A DNA stretch of 64,000 nt from Leucobacter sp. Psy1. GTDB lineage: Bacteria > Actinomycetota > Actinomycetes > Actinomycetales > Microbacteriaceae. The stretch covers positions 1 to 64,000 of the forward strand of contig NZ_CP083692.1 of assembly GCF_020096995.1 (NCBI RefSeq). The letters run 5' to 3'. The notes under the pieces are model-generated. The model was not told the origin of the DNA. It worked only from the letters and a program-made list of their open reading frames with translations, and searched no databases. The first letter of the stretch is position 1. Every line of letters begins with the position of its first letter. Shown one piece after another: positions 1 to 12,744 of this stretch. The translations under genes and the position numbers were made by a program.

Positions 1-2
1 CC

Positions 3-11
3 TGTGGATAG
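3..11 (-). promoter_or_regulatory. Putative DnaA box upstream of dnaA
   Basis: TGTGGATAG reads on the minus strand as CTATCCACA, one mismatch from the DnaA box TTATCCACA. It lies 53 nt before the dnaA start codon, where it could serve autoregulation or be an outlying origin box. The rest of the 64-bp leader shows no further clear signal. Confidence 0.5.
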
Positions 12-64
12 CAGTTGGGGATAACCTTCCCGCACGACGGGATCAGATCGGACCGGATGGGCAC

Positions 65-1540
65 GTGACAGAGGACGACGTTCAACAGATTTGGGCCACC
101 GTGACGCACGCGGTCATGGCGGATCCCGAGGTCGGCCCCGCGGTAGGCGCGCAGCTCGCGCTCGCCGTCCCCCGTGGCGTGGGCGGCGGCACCCTGTACC
201 TCGCAGTGCAGCACGACTTCACGTTGAAACTCCTCGAGAATCGTTTGCGACAGGCGATCATGCACGCCATGTCAGGGGTGCCCGAGGCCCAGGAGATCGA
301 GAACTTCATCGTGCTCGTCGACCCCGAGGCGCAGCCGGCCATCGATCCGGATCCGGGTGACGTGCGCCCTGAGCGGCAGACACCTGCGCACGCCGCCCCC
401 GCGCACGCCGCTGCGGGGCAGACCGACGCCTCTCACCGCGATACGGTCATCGACTCGGTCCGGTCGATGCACGAATCGTTCGCTCGTCCGAGTTCTCACG
501 AGCAAGTCGACAGTCGCCTCAACGACAAGTACCGATTCGACAGCTTCGTCATCGGCCAGTCCAACCGTTTCGCTCACGCTGCTGCTGTTGCAGTGGCGGA
601 GGCCCCGGCCCGCGCGTACAACCCGCTCTTCATCTACGGCGATTCCGGGCTCGGCAAGACTCACTTGCTTCATGCCATCGGGCACTACGCCCGCGAACTC
701 TTCCCCGAGGTCCGCGTCCGCTACGTCAGTTCGGAAGACTTCACCAACGACTTCATCAACTCGATCGCCAACAACCAGGGGGCAGCCTTCCACAGCCGGT
801 ATCGCAGTGTGGATCTCCTCCTCGTTGACGACATCCAGTTCCTCGAGGGCAAGGCCGAGACGCAGGAAGCGTTCTTCCACACCTTCAACACGCTGCACGA
901 CCACAACAAGCAGGTGGTGATCACGAGCGATGTGCAGCCGAAGCAGCTCCGCGGCTTCGAGGAGCGGATGCTGTCGCGCTTCGAGTGGGGACTGCTCACG
1001 GATATTCAGGTTCCCGACCTCGAGACCCGCATCGCGATCTTGCGCAAGAAAGCGCAGAGAGAGAATCTCGAGATCGACGACAGCATCCTCGAGTTCATCG
1101 CTGCGAAGTTCACCTCCAACATTCGAGAGCTCGAGGGGACCCTCATCCGCGTCACGGCGTTTGCGAGCCTCAACCAGCAGCGAATCGACATGCCTCTCGT
1201 CCAGACCGTGCTGAAGGATCTCATCTCTCTTGATGAGGACAATGAAGTCCAGCCATCGGACATCATCGGCAAGACAGCCGAATACTTTGATCTCTCCGTA
1301 GATGACCTGTATGGCCCTTCGCGAGCGCAGCAGATGGCGACTGCTCGACAGATCGCCATGTATCTCTGTCGGGAGCTCACCCCTCTGTCCCTGCCGAAGA
1401 TCGGCCAGCTCTTCGGAGGTCGGGATCACACCACCGTTATGTATGCGCACAAGAAGATCAGCCAGCTCATCGCCGAACGACGATCGATCTACAACCAGGT
1501 CACTGAGTTGACGACGCGAATCAAGCAGGGGAGCCGCTGA
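65..1540 (+). CDS. dnaA: Chromosomal replication initiator protein DnaA
   Basis: DnaA binds DnaA boxes at oriC, melts the origin and helps load the helicase. The 491-residue protein has an N-terminal domain I (about residues 1-90), a variable linker, an AAA+ domain with Walker A GDSGLGKT at residues 192-199 and Walker [10 protein letters not shown], and a C-terminal DNA-binding domain IV with the [15 protein letters not shown] signature. The length is normal for actinobacteria. The start is GTG; no strong ribosome-binding site is visible before it. The gene is followed directly by the box-rich oriC region and then dnaN, the standard order. Confidence 0.98.
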   Translation: MTEDDVQQIWATVTHAVMADPEVGPAVGAQLALAVPRGVGGGTLYLAVQHDFTLKLLENRLRQAIMHAMSGVPEAQEIENFIVLVDPEAQPAIDPDPGDVRPERQTPAHAAPAHAAAGQTDASHRDTVIDSVRSMHESFARPSSHEQVDSRLNDKYRFDSFVIGQSNRFAHAAAVAVAEAPARAYNPLFIYGDSGLGKTHLLHAIGHYARELFPEVRVRYVSSEDFTNDFINSIANNQGAAFHSRYRSVDLLLVDDIQFLEGKAETQEAFFHTFNTLHDHNKQVVITSDVQPKQLRGFEERMLSRFEWGLLTDIQVPDLETRIAILRKKAQRENLEIDDSILEFIAAKFTSNIRELEGTLIRVTAFASLNQQRIDMPLVQTVLKDLISLDEDNEVQPSDIIGKTAEYFDLSVDDLYGPSRAQQMATARQIAMYLCRELTPLSLPKIGQLFGGRDHTTVMYAHKKISQLIAERRSIYNQVTELTTRIKQGSR

Positions 1541-1938
1541 TTCGAGTTATCCACAGTTTTCTCCGCTCTTGTGGATTGCTGGGGGCAACGCCGGTCAAAA
1601 TGTGGATGAATTCGTTTCGCCTGTGAGTGGGAGTCGGAATGACAACATTGGCGTTTTCACTGGGCTCGAATCTCTCCACCCCCGCCGCACAACTCACAAT
1701 CTTGTAGTTCCGTGGCGACAGCTTGAATGTCCGGGGTTATCCACAGAATCCACAGCTGTTAACACCGTTAACACCTCTCATTCATTTTTCGGGCATTCGA
1801 TCACGCTCTCCGGCTGATGTCGCCCGAGTGTCGGGATCACAAGTGTGCGAAGATGGTGAGCCTCAGTGCTGTAGTCTCGTTATCCACGCGAGTCCGCGGC
1901 GCGGTTCAGTGCGCCTGTCGAAGGATCGAGGAGTCTCT
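1541..1938. other. oriC: Origin of replication oriC (DnaA-box cluster)
   Basis: This 398-bp gene-free stretch between dnaA and dnaN carries perfect TTATCCACA boxes on the plus strand at 1547-1555 and 1737-1745. It has near matches at 1746-1754 (GAATCCACA) and 1880-1888 (TTATCCACG), and minus-strand near matches at 1570-1578 and 1601-1609. The boxes at 1737 and 1746 are directly adjacent. A locally AT-rich stretch with a GTTAACACC repeat follows at about 1759-1800 and could be the unwinding element. The dnaN promoter must also lie here, near the 3' end. Confidence 0.9.
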
Positions 1939-3081
1939 ATGCGTTTCACCGTCAACCGTGACGTGTTCAGTGATGCCGTCTCCTTTGCGGTGAAGCTTCT
2001 TCCTCAGCGTCCAACGCAGCCGCTGCTCAGCGGGGCCCTGCTGGAAGCCGAAGACGGCGCTTTGACGATCTCGTCGTTCGATTACGAAGTGTCGTCGCGC
2101 ACCTCGATCACGGCAGAGGTTGCAGATGCGGGTCGTGCTCTGGTCTCAGGCCGGTTGCTCGGTGAGATCGCGCAGCGTCTTCCGCACTCGGACGTCGAGA
2201 TCTCTCTTGCGGAGAGCCGCGTCCAGGTTCGCTGTGGGTCGGCGAACTTCTCGCTGCCCGCGATGCCGGTGGAGGAGTACCCTCAGGTTCCCCAGGTGGA
2301 CAGCGTTACCGGTGCCGTGCCCGCAGACGCATTCGCCGAAGCCGTCGGCCAGGTGGCGACTGCGGCATCCAAGGATGACGTGACTCCGGTGATCACCGGT
2401 GTGCAGTTCGAGGTCAGTGACAACAGTCTGACGTTGACGGCCACCGATCGCTACCGTGTGGCGACCCGGGGTATCGACTGGGAGAACACTGCCGGTGTCG
2501 AGTCAGCAACCGCGCTTGTTCCCTCGAAGATCGTGACGGAGGTCGGTAAGACCTTCTCGAGCGCCGGTCAAGTCCAGGTAGCCATTGTCAAAGAAGACGA
2601 CCGGGAACTCATCGCGTTCACGGGTGGCGATAAGACCGTGACGTCCCTGCTGATTAAGGGCAACTATCCCCCGGTTGGTCGTCTGTTTCCGACGGAGGTA
2701 GATAACTATGCGGTAGTGAGCTCGGCAGAGCTCGCCGAAGCGGTTGGCCGAGTTGGACTGGTGCTCGAGCGCGAAGCTGCGCTCAGGTTCACCTTCTCCG
2801 AGGGGAGCGTGACCCTCGAGGCCGCTGGATCCGAGGCTGCTCAGGCGGTTGAGACCGTCGATGCTCATCTGGTCGGCGACGAGATGGTCGTCTCGCTGAA
2901 GCCCCAGTTCCTCCTGGATGGCCTGCGTTCGACTCACTCGGAGTTCGCTCGTATCGCATTCACCCGGACGGACAACCCGGGCAAGCCCGGCCCCGTGTTA
3001 ATCACGAGTCAGCGCAGCAAGGACGACACCGACGAATCCGAGTTCCGGTACCTGCTGCAGCCAAACCTGCTCCTGCGGTAA
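1939..3081 (+). CDS. dnaN: DNA polymerase III subunit beta (sliding clamp)
   Basis: The beta clamp encircles DNA and tethers the replicative polymerase. The product has 380 residues, the usual length, with an N-terminal MRFTVNRDVFSDAV and the three-fold clamp architecture ending in a C-terminal YLLQPNLLLR-type tail. The reading frame is open upstream to 1723, but the ATG at 1939 is chosen because it has a GGATCGAGGAG ribosome-binding region just before it and matches the family N-terminus; the extension would run into oriC. recF follows after 10 nt, so the two are probably cotranscribed. Confidence 0.97.
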   Translation: MRFTVNRDVFSDAVSFAVKLLPQRPTQPLLSGALLEAEDGALTISSFDYEVSSRTSITAEVADAGRALVSGRLLGEIAQRLPHSDVEISLAESRVQVRCGSANFSLPAMPVEEYPQVPQVDSVTGAVPADAFAEAVGQVATAASKDDVTPVITGVQFEVSDNSLTLTATDRYRVATRGIDWENTAGVESATALVPSKIVTEVGKTFSSAGQVQVAIVKEDDRELIAFTGGDKTVTSLLIKGNYPPVGRLFPTEVDNYAVVSSAELAEAVGRVGLVLEREAALRFTFSEGSVTLEAAGSEAAQAVETVDAHLVGDEMVVSLKPQFLLDGLRSTHSEFARIAFTRTDNPGKPGPVLITSQRSKDDTDESEFRYLLQPNLLLR

Positions 3082-3091
3082 CGGGTGCTTC

Positions 3092-4354
3092 ATGCGGGTG
3101 GCACATCTCTCGCTCGCGGATTTTCGCAACTATCACCACGCTGAATTGCCGCTCGCTCCGGGCGCGAATCTGATCGTCGGGCGGAACGGACAGGGCAAGA
3201 CGAATCTCGTCGAGGCGATCGGATACTTCTCTGGGCTGCGATCCCACAGAGTCTCCCAAGACGCTCCGATGATCAGAGCAGGTGCCGATGCTGCGATATC
3301 CCGGATGCGTGTCGCCGTGGGGGAGCGGGAAGTGCTGCTCGAGCTGCAGTTGAACCGGGATCGGCCGAATCGTGGTCAAGTGAACCGTGGGAGCGTTCCC
3401 CCTCGTGAGGTCACGCGATGGTTCTCATCGGTCCTCTTCGCGCCCGAAGACCTCTGGATCGTTCGTGGGGATCCGTCGACTCGTCGTCGCTTCCTCGATG
3501 AAGCGGTCGCAGCGTACCGTCCAGCGATGAGTGGGGTTCTTGCGGACTATGAACGCGTCCTTCGTCAGCGCACTACTCTCCTGAAGTCTGCTCGAGGTGG
3601 TGGATCGAGGCGGTCCGCGGCCGAAGCGACAATTGGTGTCTGGGATGAGCAGCTCGTCGAGTTCGGCTCTCGCATTATCATCGCGCGGCGGGAGCTTCTC
3701 GCTCGGCTGTCTGGGCCCGGGCGCGACGCCTATCACGCACTGGTCAATGCGGATCACGGCTTCGCTCTGGCGATGAAGGAGACGGTCGCGGCACCCTCCG
3801 TTTCACGTGAAACAGTGGCTGCAGAGTCCACCACCAGTACGTCGACTGTTTCACGTGAAACAGTCGCGCAGGAGTTCTGGAATTCCCTACAGAGCGCGCG
3901 GGACCAGGAGTTCGAACGCGGACTCACGTTGGTTGGCCCGCACCGGGACGATCTCCTGCTCTCACTGAATGATCTCCCAGTGAAAGGTTTCGCTAGTCAC
4001 GGCGAGACATGGTCATTCGTGCTGGCCCTCAGGCTCGCGATCGCACAAGTGCTGCGGGAGGACGACCCGGCGGGGGATCCCGTTATTATTCTCGACGATG
4101 TCTTCGCAGAACTCGATTCAGCGCGGCGCGCTCGGCTGATGGCGGCGGTACAGGACTTCGAACAGGTGATCGTCACTGCTGCGGTTCGGGATGACGTGCC
4201 CGAGCATGCTGGCTGGCGTATCGCTGAGATCTCCGGTGGCCAGATTATCGAGGGGACCGATCCTTCCGAACCGGAGAATGCGTTTGAGCGAACGATTTCC
4301 GAAGGTTCGATCGCGGAGTCGCCGGGTCGCAGCACGGAGGACCGTAATGACTGA
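3092..4354 (+). CDS. recF: DNA replication and repair protein RecF
   Basis: RecF is an SMC-like ATPase that loads RecA at single-strand gaps. The N-terminus reads MRVAHLSLADFRNYH, followed by Walker A GRNGQGKTN near residue 30; Walker B IILDDVFAELD lies in the C-terminal third. At 420 residues it is longer than typical RecF (about 360-400). Part of the excess is a low-complexity stretch at about residues 232-260 that contains the pentapeptide VSRET twice (237-241 and 253-257); both copies are translations of parS sites. The 3' end overlaps the DUF721 gene by 8 nt. The function is secure; the insert is probably there for the DNA, not the protein. Confidence 0.96.
   Translation: MRVAHLSLADFRNYHHAELPLAPGANLIVGRNGQGKTNLVEAIGYFSGLRSHRVSQDAPMIRAGADAAISRMRVAVGEREVLLELQLNRDRPNRGQVNRGSVPPREVTRWFSSVLFAPEDLWIVRGDPSTRRRFLDEAVAAYRPAMSGVLADYERVLRQRTTLLKSARGGGSRRSAAEATIGVWDEQLVEFGSRIIIARRELLARLSGPGRDAYHALVNADHGFALAMKETVAAPSVSRETVAAESTTSTSTVSRETVAQEFWNSLQSARDQEFERGLTLVGPHRDDLLLSLNDLPVKGFASHGETWSFVLALRLAIAQVLREDDPAGDPVIILDDVFAELDSARRARLMAAVQDFEQVIVTAAVRDDVPEHAGWRIAEISGGQIIEGTDPSEPENAFERTISEGSIAESPGRSTEDRND
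3799..3814. promoter_or_regulatory. parS: parS centromere site 1 (within recF)
   Basis: CGTTTCACGTGAAACA matches the bacterial parS consensus TGTTTCACGTGAAACA at 15 of 16 positions. ParB binds such sites near the origin to organise and segregate the chromosome. The site lies about 2 kb from oriC, inside the recF reading frame, and is read as VSRET. Confidence 0.88.
3847..3862. promoter_or_regulatory. parS: parS centromere site 2 (within recF)
   Basis: TGTTTCACGTGAAACA is a perfect 16-bp parS palindrome. It is exactly 48 bp (16 codons) from site 1 and in the same codon phase, so the protein carries VSRETVA twice. The pair probably forms a ParB loading cluster. Confidence 0.93.
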
Positions 4355-4835
4355 CGGTGTGCTTTCCTTCACGTCGGAGTCGTACTTGCACGCGAAATCC
4401 GTCTGGAAAGGTGTTCCGATCAGGCGGACCGGCCGGCGAACCGTTGAACAGACCGGTGAGAGTGTGCCGTTCGGAAAGGGACGCGAGCCGAAGCCATTGG
4501 AGAGCGTTCTTCAGTTGACCGCACGGCAGATGGGTTGGATAGAGGAACTCTCTCAAGCGCAGATCATCACCGACTGGAGCACGTTTGTCGGTGACCGTCT
4601 CGCCGGACACACCGAGATTGTTGGCATCCAGCATGGCATCCTCCAGGTCCAGTGCGATTCGACCTCCTGGGCGACCGAACTGAGGAGACTCAGGGGCGAG
4701 ATCTTGACGCGTATGATGGAGGAGTATCCCGACGCGGCGATCAGTGACATTCGATTTCTCGCGCCGGGAGCGCCAACATGGCGGCACGGACCGCGTTCGG
4801 TCAGGGGCCGGGGGCCTCGGGACACTTACGGGTAG
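4347..4835 (+). CDS. DUF721 family protein (DciA-like)
   Basis: The 162-residue product belongs to the DUF721 family, whose characterised members (DciA) interact with the replicative helicase DnaB in bacteria lacking DnaC. The conserved core runs from about residue 55 (LTARQMGWIEELSQAQIITD) to 142 (RIRF-like end, DIRFLAPG). A basic tail follows. The ATG at 4347 is inside the recF stop region, an 8-nt overlap that implies translational coupling. Its position between recF and gyrB is conserved in actinobacteria. Helicase loading in this organism is inferred from the family. Confidence 0.88.
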   Translation: MTDGVLSFTSESYLHAKSVWKGVPIRRTGRRTVEQTGESVPFGKGREPKPLESVLQLTARQMGWIEELSQAQIITDWSTFVGDRLAGHTEIVGIQHGILQVQCDSTSWATELRRLRGEILTRMMEEYPDAAISDIRFLAPGAPTWRHGPRSVRGRGPRDTYG

Positions 4836-4965
4836 GCCCAGCCGAGTTCCGGTTCTCGAAGACCGGAGGCGCAGATTTTCGAAGCAGGGTCGCTCCCAGG
4901 GGACGACCCAAGGACGCAATCTCGCCTGAACGCCCTTATCGGCCCGTTTCCCGGGCGAACATTGA

Positions 4966-4971
4966 TAGACT
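4966..4971 (+). promoter_or_regulatory. Putative -10 element for gyrB
   Basis: TAGACT lies 66 nt before the gyrB start in the 202-bp gap after the DUF721 gene. No good -35 hexamer is visible at 17 nt. It fits the TANNNT actinobacterial -10 but is a prediction only. Confidence 0.4.
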
Positions 4972-5010
4972 GGGGTCCGGAGAACCAGGCGTGGAATTTG
5001 CGCGCTCTGA

Positions 5011-9569
<4,559 letters not shown>

Positions 9570-9577
<8 letters not shown>

Positions 9578-9977
9578 CACTGTCGCCGACAAACTGGCGC
9601 GGAAGACCCGCAAGAAGGCGCCGTCCAAGCAGGTGCGCCTGAAGCTGGTCTACATCGACTTCTGGTCTGCGGTGAAGTTCTCGTGTCTCCTCTCGGTGTG
9701 CATCGCCGTGGTGAGCGTCGTGTCCACCATCCTCATCTACGTGGTGCTCGTACAGACGGGCGTCATGGATCAGGCGGATTCGCTCTTCATGGACATCGTC
9801 GGTGAAGAGAACAGCCTGCTCAATATCCTGGGCTTCCCCCAGGTGGCCGGGTTCGCCATCGTCGTGGGGATCCTGAACGTCATCGTCGGCACCGCGCTCG
9901 GAGCGATCGCGGCGCTGGTGTACAACCTGCTGGTGCGCGTGCTGGGCGGCTTCCAGCTCGGGTTCACGAGCAACTAA
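9570..9977 (+). CDS. DUF3566 domain membrane protein
   Basis: This 135-residue protein has a basic N-terminus ([19 protein letters not shown]), a hydrophobic segment at about residues 35-63, and a second at about 90-120. It matches the DUF3566 family, found next to gyrA across actinobacteria (Rv0007-like position in mycobacteria). Its molecular role is not known. The ATG overlaps gyrA by 8 nt, so it is the last gene of the gyrB-gyrA operon. The tRNA-Ile promoter follows. Confidence 0.85.
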
Positions 9978-10049
9978 GGCGTGGCTCGCCGGTGCGCGGT
10001 CCGGATTTCATTTTCGGCCGCGCATCCGGTAGAGTCATTTCTTGGTCAC

Positions 10050-10126
10050 GGGGCTATAGCTCAGGCGGTTAGAGCGCTTCACTGATAATGAAGAGGTCCC
10101 AGGTTCAAGTCCTGGTAGCCCCACCA
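10050..10126 (+). tRNA. tRNA-Ile (GAT)
   Basis: A complete cloverleaf is visible: acceptor GGGGCTA pairs with TAGCCCC, the anticodon loop CTGATAA gives anticodon GAT, the T arm is GGTTCAAGTCC, and CCA is encoded. A likely -10 TAGAGT lies at 10030-10035. The gene keeps the conserved place downstream of gyrA and DUF3566. Confidence 0.97.
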
Positions 10127-10131
10127 ACACT

Positions 10132-10164
10132 GAAGAGGCAAGCGGTTCACCCGCTTGCCTCTTC
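10132..10164. terminator. Bidirectional terminator after tRNA-Ile
   Basis: A 14-bp perfect stem, GAAGAGGCAAGCGG and its complement, with loop TTCAC, followed by a T-rich stretch. It ends the tRNA-Ile transcript and probably also the convergent MFS gene. Confidence 0.85.
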
Positions 10165-10185
10165 TCGTTTCTTCCTTCGCTGGCG

Positions 10186-11676
10186 TCAGCCGTCGGTGCG
10201 GCGCTGCCGCCGTGTCGCGGCGAGGTCGAAGGCGCCGACCACCGCAGCGAGAGCGACCACGACGAGGATCGCCGCGAAGCCGACGGCGAGTGCGACGTCC
10301 CACCCCGAGCTGACGGCCACGCCGAACGCGAGACTCGTGATGACCGCGATACCGATCGAGGTACCGATGCGCTGGCCCGTCTGCAGCACGCCTCCGGCGC
10401 TGCCGGCGTAGCGAAGCGGCACTTCCGAGAGTGTGAGCGTCTGGTTGGGGGAGACTACGAGGCCCTGGCCGATACCGGTCAGCATGAGCGTGCCGAGCAG
10501 CCACCACTCATTGACGCCGGCCTCGCCATGCAGGAGGGCGACCCCGGCGCTGAGCACGAGACCGAGAGCGCCGATCCCGAGGCCCCACAGAACGATGACG
10601 CGACCGACGCGTACGACGTAGCGGCCGGCGATCGGAGCGGTGATCGCCCCCGCGAGTGCGGCCGGGAGGCCGATGAGGCCCGCCGTGAGAGCGTCATGGC
10701 CGAGCCCGATCTGCATGTACTGGGCGACGAGCAACCAGATGCTCGTGAAACCGACGAAATAGAGGCCGATGAGCAGGGCGCCGTTCGCGAAGGAACGGGT
10801 GCGGAAGAGGTCCATGTCGACCATCGGCGTGCGGCCTCGATCGCGATAGGCCAGCTCCCACCGCACCCAGCACACGACGAGGCCGATCCCGAGCACCAGT
10901 CCGCCCCAGACCCACCACCCGAGCTTGGCCTCCATGAACGCGACCATGGTGAACAGGGTGCCGAGGGCGAGCAGCAGCATTCCGACCGGGTCGAAGTCGA
11001 CCTTCGCGCGTCGCTTCTGCGCGCCGCTGACCACCGGAATGTTCGCCGTGGTCGAGCTCGGGTCGTCCTGGGGGACCGGATGCCACGCCGAGGCGGGCAG
11101 GAACGTACGGGCGGCCACGATGGCCGCGATCGCGATCGGTACGTTTACGAGGAAGGACGCCCGCCAGCCCCACTCCTCGCCGAGGAGTGCGATCAGGCCC
11201 CCTCCGAGGATCGGGCCGATCGCCACCGATACTCCGACGATTCCGCCGAACGCGCCGAACGCTCTGCCGCGGAGCTCGCCCTGGAAGAACTGCTGGATGA
11301 TGCCGGTGACCTGCGGGTTGAGCAATCCGGAGCCGATGCCCATGACCACGCGGGCGAGGTTGAGCACGAGAATGCTCGGAGCGAGCCCGGAAAGCAGCGA
11401 GCCGAGGGCGAAGCAGGCCAGTCCGATGAGGAAGAGTCTGCCGCGCCCCCAAACGTCGCCCGCTCGTCCGGCAGCGACGAGCAGCACGCCGAAGACGAGG
11501 GCGTACCCCGAGACGATCCACTGCAGTCCCGAGGTGCCCGCGTCGAGCGAGTCATCGATGGCGGGAAGCGTCACATTGACGATGGAGACGCTGAGCAACG
11601 ACATGAACGCCGGGACGAGGATCGTCGGCAGCACACGCCGCTGCTCCGCACTGAATCCGCTCGACGTTCGCGCCAT
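10186..11676 (-). CDS. MFS transporter, DHA2 (14-TM drug:H+ antiporter) type
   Basis: The 496-residue protein is predicted to export a small molecule by proton antiport at the cytoplasmic membrane. About 14 hydrophobic segments are visible, with the DHA2 features GLQWIVSGYALVFGVLLVAAGRAGDVWGR split over TM1-2, motif C-like GPILGGGLI and SFLVNVPIAI. A cytosolic loop at about residues 195-225 is hydrophilic. The ATG at 11676 has an AGGAGG eight nt upstream. It stands alone on the minus strand between tRNA-Ile and tRNA-Ala, so it looks inserted into a conserved tRNA pair. The substrate cannot be read from the sequence. Confidence 0.88.
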   Translation of the reverse strand: MARTSSGFSAEQRRVLPTILVPAFMSLLSVSIVNVTLPAIDDSLDAGTSGLQWIVSGYALVFGVLLVAAGRAGDVWGRGRLFLIGLACFALGSLLSGLAPSILVLNLARVVMGIGSGLLNPQVTGIIQQFFQGELRGRAFGAFGGIVGVSVAIGPILGGGLIALLGEEWGWRASFLVNVPIAIAAIVAARTFLPASAWHPVPQDDPSSTTANIPVVSGAQKRRAKVDFDPVGMLLLALGTLFTMVAFMEAKLGWWVWGGLVLGIGLVVCWVRWELAYRDRGRTPMVDMDLFRTRSFANGALLIGLYFVGFTSIWLLVAQYMQIGLGHDALTAGLIGLPAALAGAITAPIAGRYVVRVGRVIVLWGLGIGALGLVLSAGVALLHGEAGVNEWWLLGTLMLTGIGQGLVVSPNQTLTLSEVPLRYAGSAGGVLQTGQRIGTSIGIAVITSLAFGVAVSSGWDVALAVGFAAILVVVALAAVVGAFDLAATRRQRRTDG

Positions 11677-11815
11677 ACCCGTGCCTCCTGTGGTGTTGTC
11701 TCGACGCGCACGCGATTCTGCGGGACACTTCTCGTCCTGACATCACGTGCAGCACTGACAGGCTACGCCTGCTCGGGTGAGCGCGGGCAGGACACGCCTG
11801 CGGCGGCGGCTCGTT

Positions 11816-11844
11816 TTGCGCTGCAGACCGCGGGCCGGTAACAT
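11816..11844 (+). promoter_or_regulatory. Promoter of tRNA-Ala
   Basis: TTGCGC at 11816-11821 and TAACAT at 11839-11844 are spaced by 17 nt, with the tRNA starting 13 nt after the -10. The spacing fits a housekeeping sigma promoter. Confidence 0.6.
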
Positions 11845-11857
11845 GATTCCGGTACAC

Positions 11858-11933
11858 GGGTCCTTAGCTCAGTTGGTAGAGCGCCTGCTTTGCAAGCAGG
11901 ATGTCGGGAGTTCGAATCTCCCAGGATCCACCA
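11858..11933 (+). tRNA. tRNA-Ala (TGC)
   Basis: The acceptor GGGTCCT pairs with AGGATCC (one G-T wobble), the anticodon stem-loop CCTGC-TTTGCAA-GCAGG gives TGC, the T arm is GAGTTCGAATCTC, and CCA is encoded at 11931-11933. In many actinobacteria this gene directly follows tRNA-Ile; here an MFS gene separates them. Confidence 0.97.
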
Positions 11934-12125
11934 TTGTTGTCCAGTACATCGCGGGGTTTCTTCGCGTGTGTGCTTTTCGTCGGTCTTGTGACGTTCTCCT
12001 CCGCTGTTCTCCTCGGGATTGAGGCTCAGCTCGATGGGCCGGGCGGGAAAGATCCAGCTGAACGTCGATCCCGCGCGGAGCGTGAGCCGCTACGGTGGCG
12101 CCCAACACCTGCGCCGGCGTGCGGG

Positions 12126-12566
12126 TCAGCTCCTGACCTGCAGCGCCTCGACGAGGTCGGCGAGTTCGGGGACCTCGGCGGCCGACTCGAGCGCCTCGTG
12201 CAGCGCCCGGTCGTGCGTGGGCGTGGATGCTTCGAGCAGTGCCACGCCGGCCGGGGTGAGTTCCGTGTAGATCCCGCGTCGATCGTCAGCGCAGAGGATG
12301 CGCGTGAGCAGCCCCCTGTCCTCAAGACGCGTCACGAGACGGGTGGTCGCGCTGCTGGAGAGGGCCGCAGCGCGGGCGAGCTGCTGCATGCGCATGTGCC
12401 AGCCGTCCTGGCGGCTCAGTGCATCGAGAACGGTGTACTCCACGACGGACAGCTCGTGCTCGGCCTCGAGGGCTCGCCCGAGTTGCGCTTCGATCATGCC
12501 GTGCAGCGCCGCCAGGGTGCGCCACCCCTGCGCACGCACGAGTACGGCGTCGTCGCTGATGCCCAT
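12126..12566 (-). CDS. MarR-family transcriptional regulator
   Basis: The 146-residue protein has a MarR winged helix: helices around LSVVEYTVLDALSRQ, the recognition region LARAAALSSSATTRLVTRLEDRGL, and the wing ADDRRGIYTELTPAG. Such proteins are dimeric repressors, often of efflux genes, released by small phenolic ligands. The ATG at 12566 is chosen for the GGAGGTCC just upstream; an in-frame extension to 12689 would cover the operators. It is divergent from an MFS exporter and an aldo-keto reductase, the likely targets along with itself. Confidence 0.9.
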   Translation of the reverse strand: MGISDDAVLVRAQGWRTLAALHGMIEAQLGRALEAEHELSVVEYTVLDALSRQDGWHMRMQQLARAAALSSSATTRLVTRLEDRGLLTRILCADDRRGIYTELTPAGVALLEASTPTHDRALHEALESAAEVPELADLVEALQVRS

Positions 12567-12622
12567 GTCGGACCTCCTCTGTCTGCCTCCCAGCTTAACA
12601 GCTTGCGCGGATAGCCCGCGCG

Positions 12623-12656
12623 TGCAACCATTGTCGCTGCGCCTGCAATCATTGCA
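12623..12656. promoter_or_regulatory. Candidate MarR operator pair
   Basis: TGCAATCATTGCA at 12644-12656 is a near-perfect 13-bp palindrome. TGCAACCATTGTC at 12623-12635 is a degenerate copy exactly 21 bp away (two helical turns). Both lie in the divergent gap between the MarR gene and the MFS gene, as expected for a shared operator. Confidence 0.6.
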
Positions 12657-12744
12657 AGCGCGGGTCTTTGCTGTTGCACTGACATGCACGGACTTGTACG
12701 GGCCTGCACGGGTTCACCGTGCCACGTCATGAAAGGTGGGGGAG

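Noticed and set aside
272-1450. Long open frame on the minus strand opposite dnaA
   Set aside because: It mirrors dnaA codons in a high-GC gene, has no recognisable domain and no ribosome-binding site; dnaA is certain.
10528-11841. 437-codon plus-strand frame across the MFS gene and tRNA-Ala leader
   Set aside because: Composition is charge-rich with no fold; the minus strand encodes a proper 14-segment transporter.
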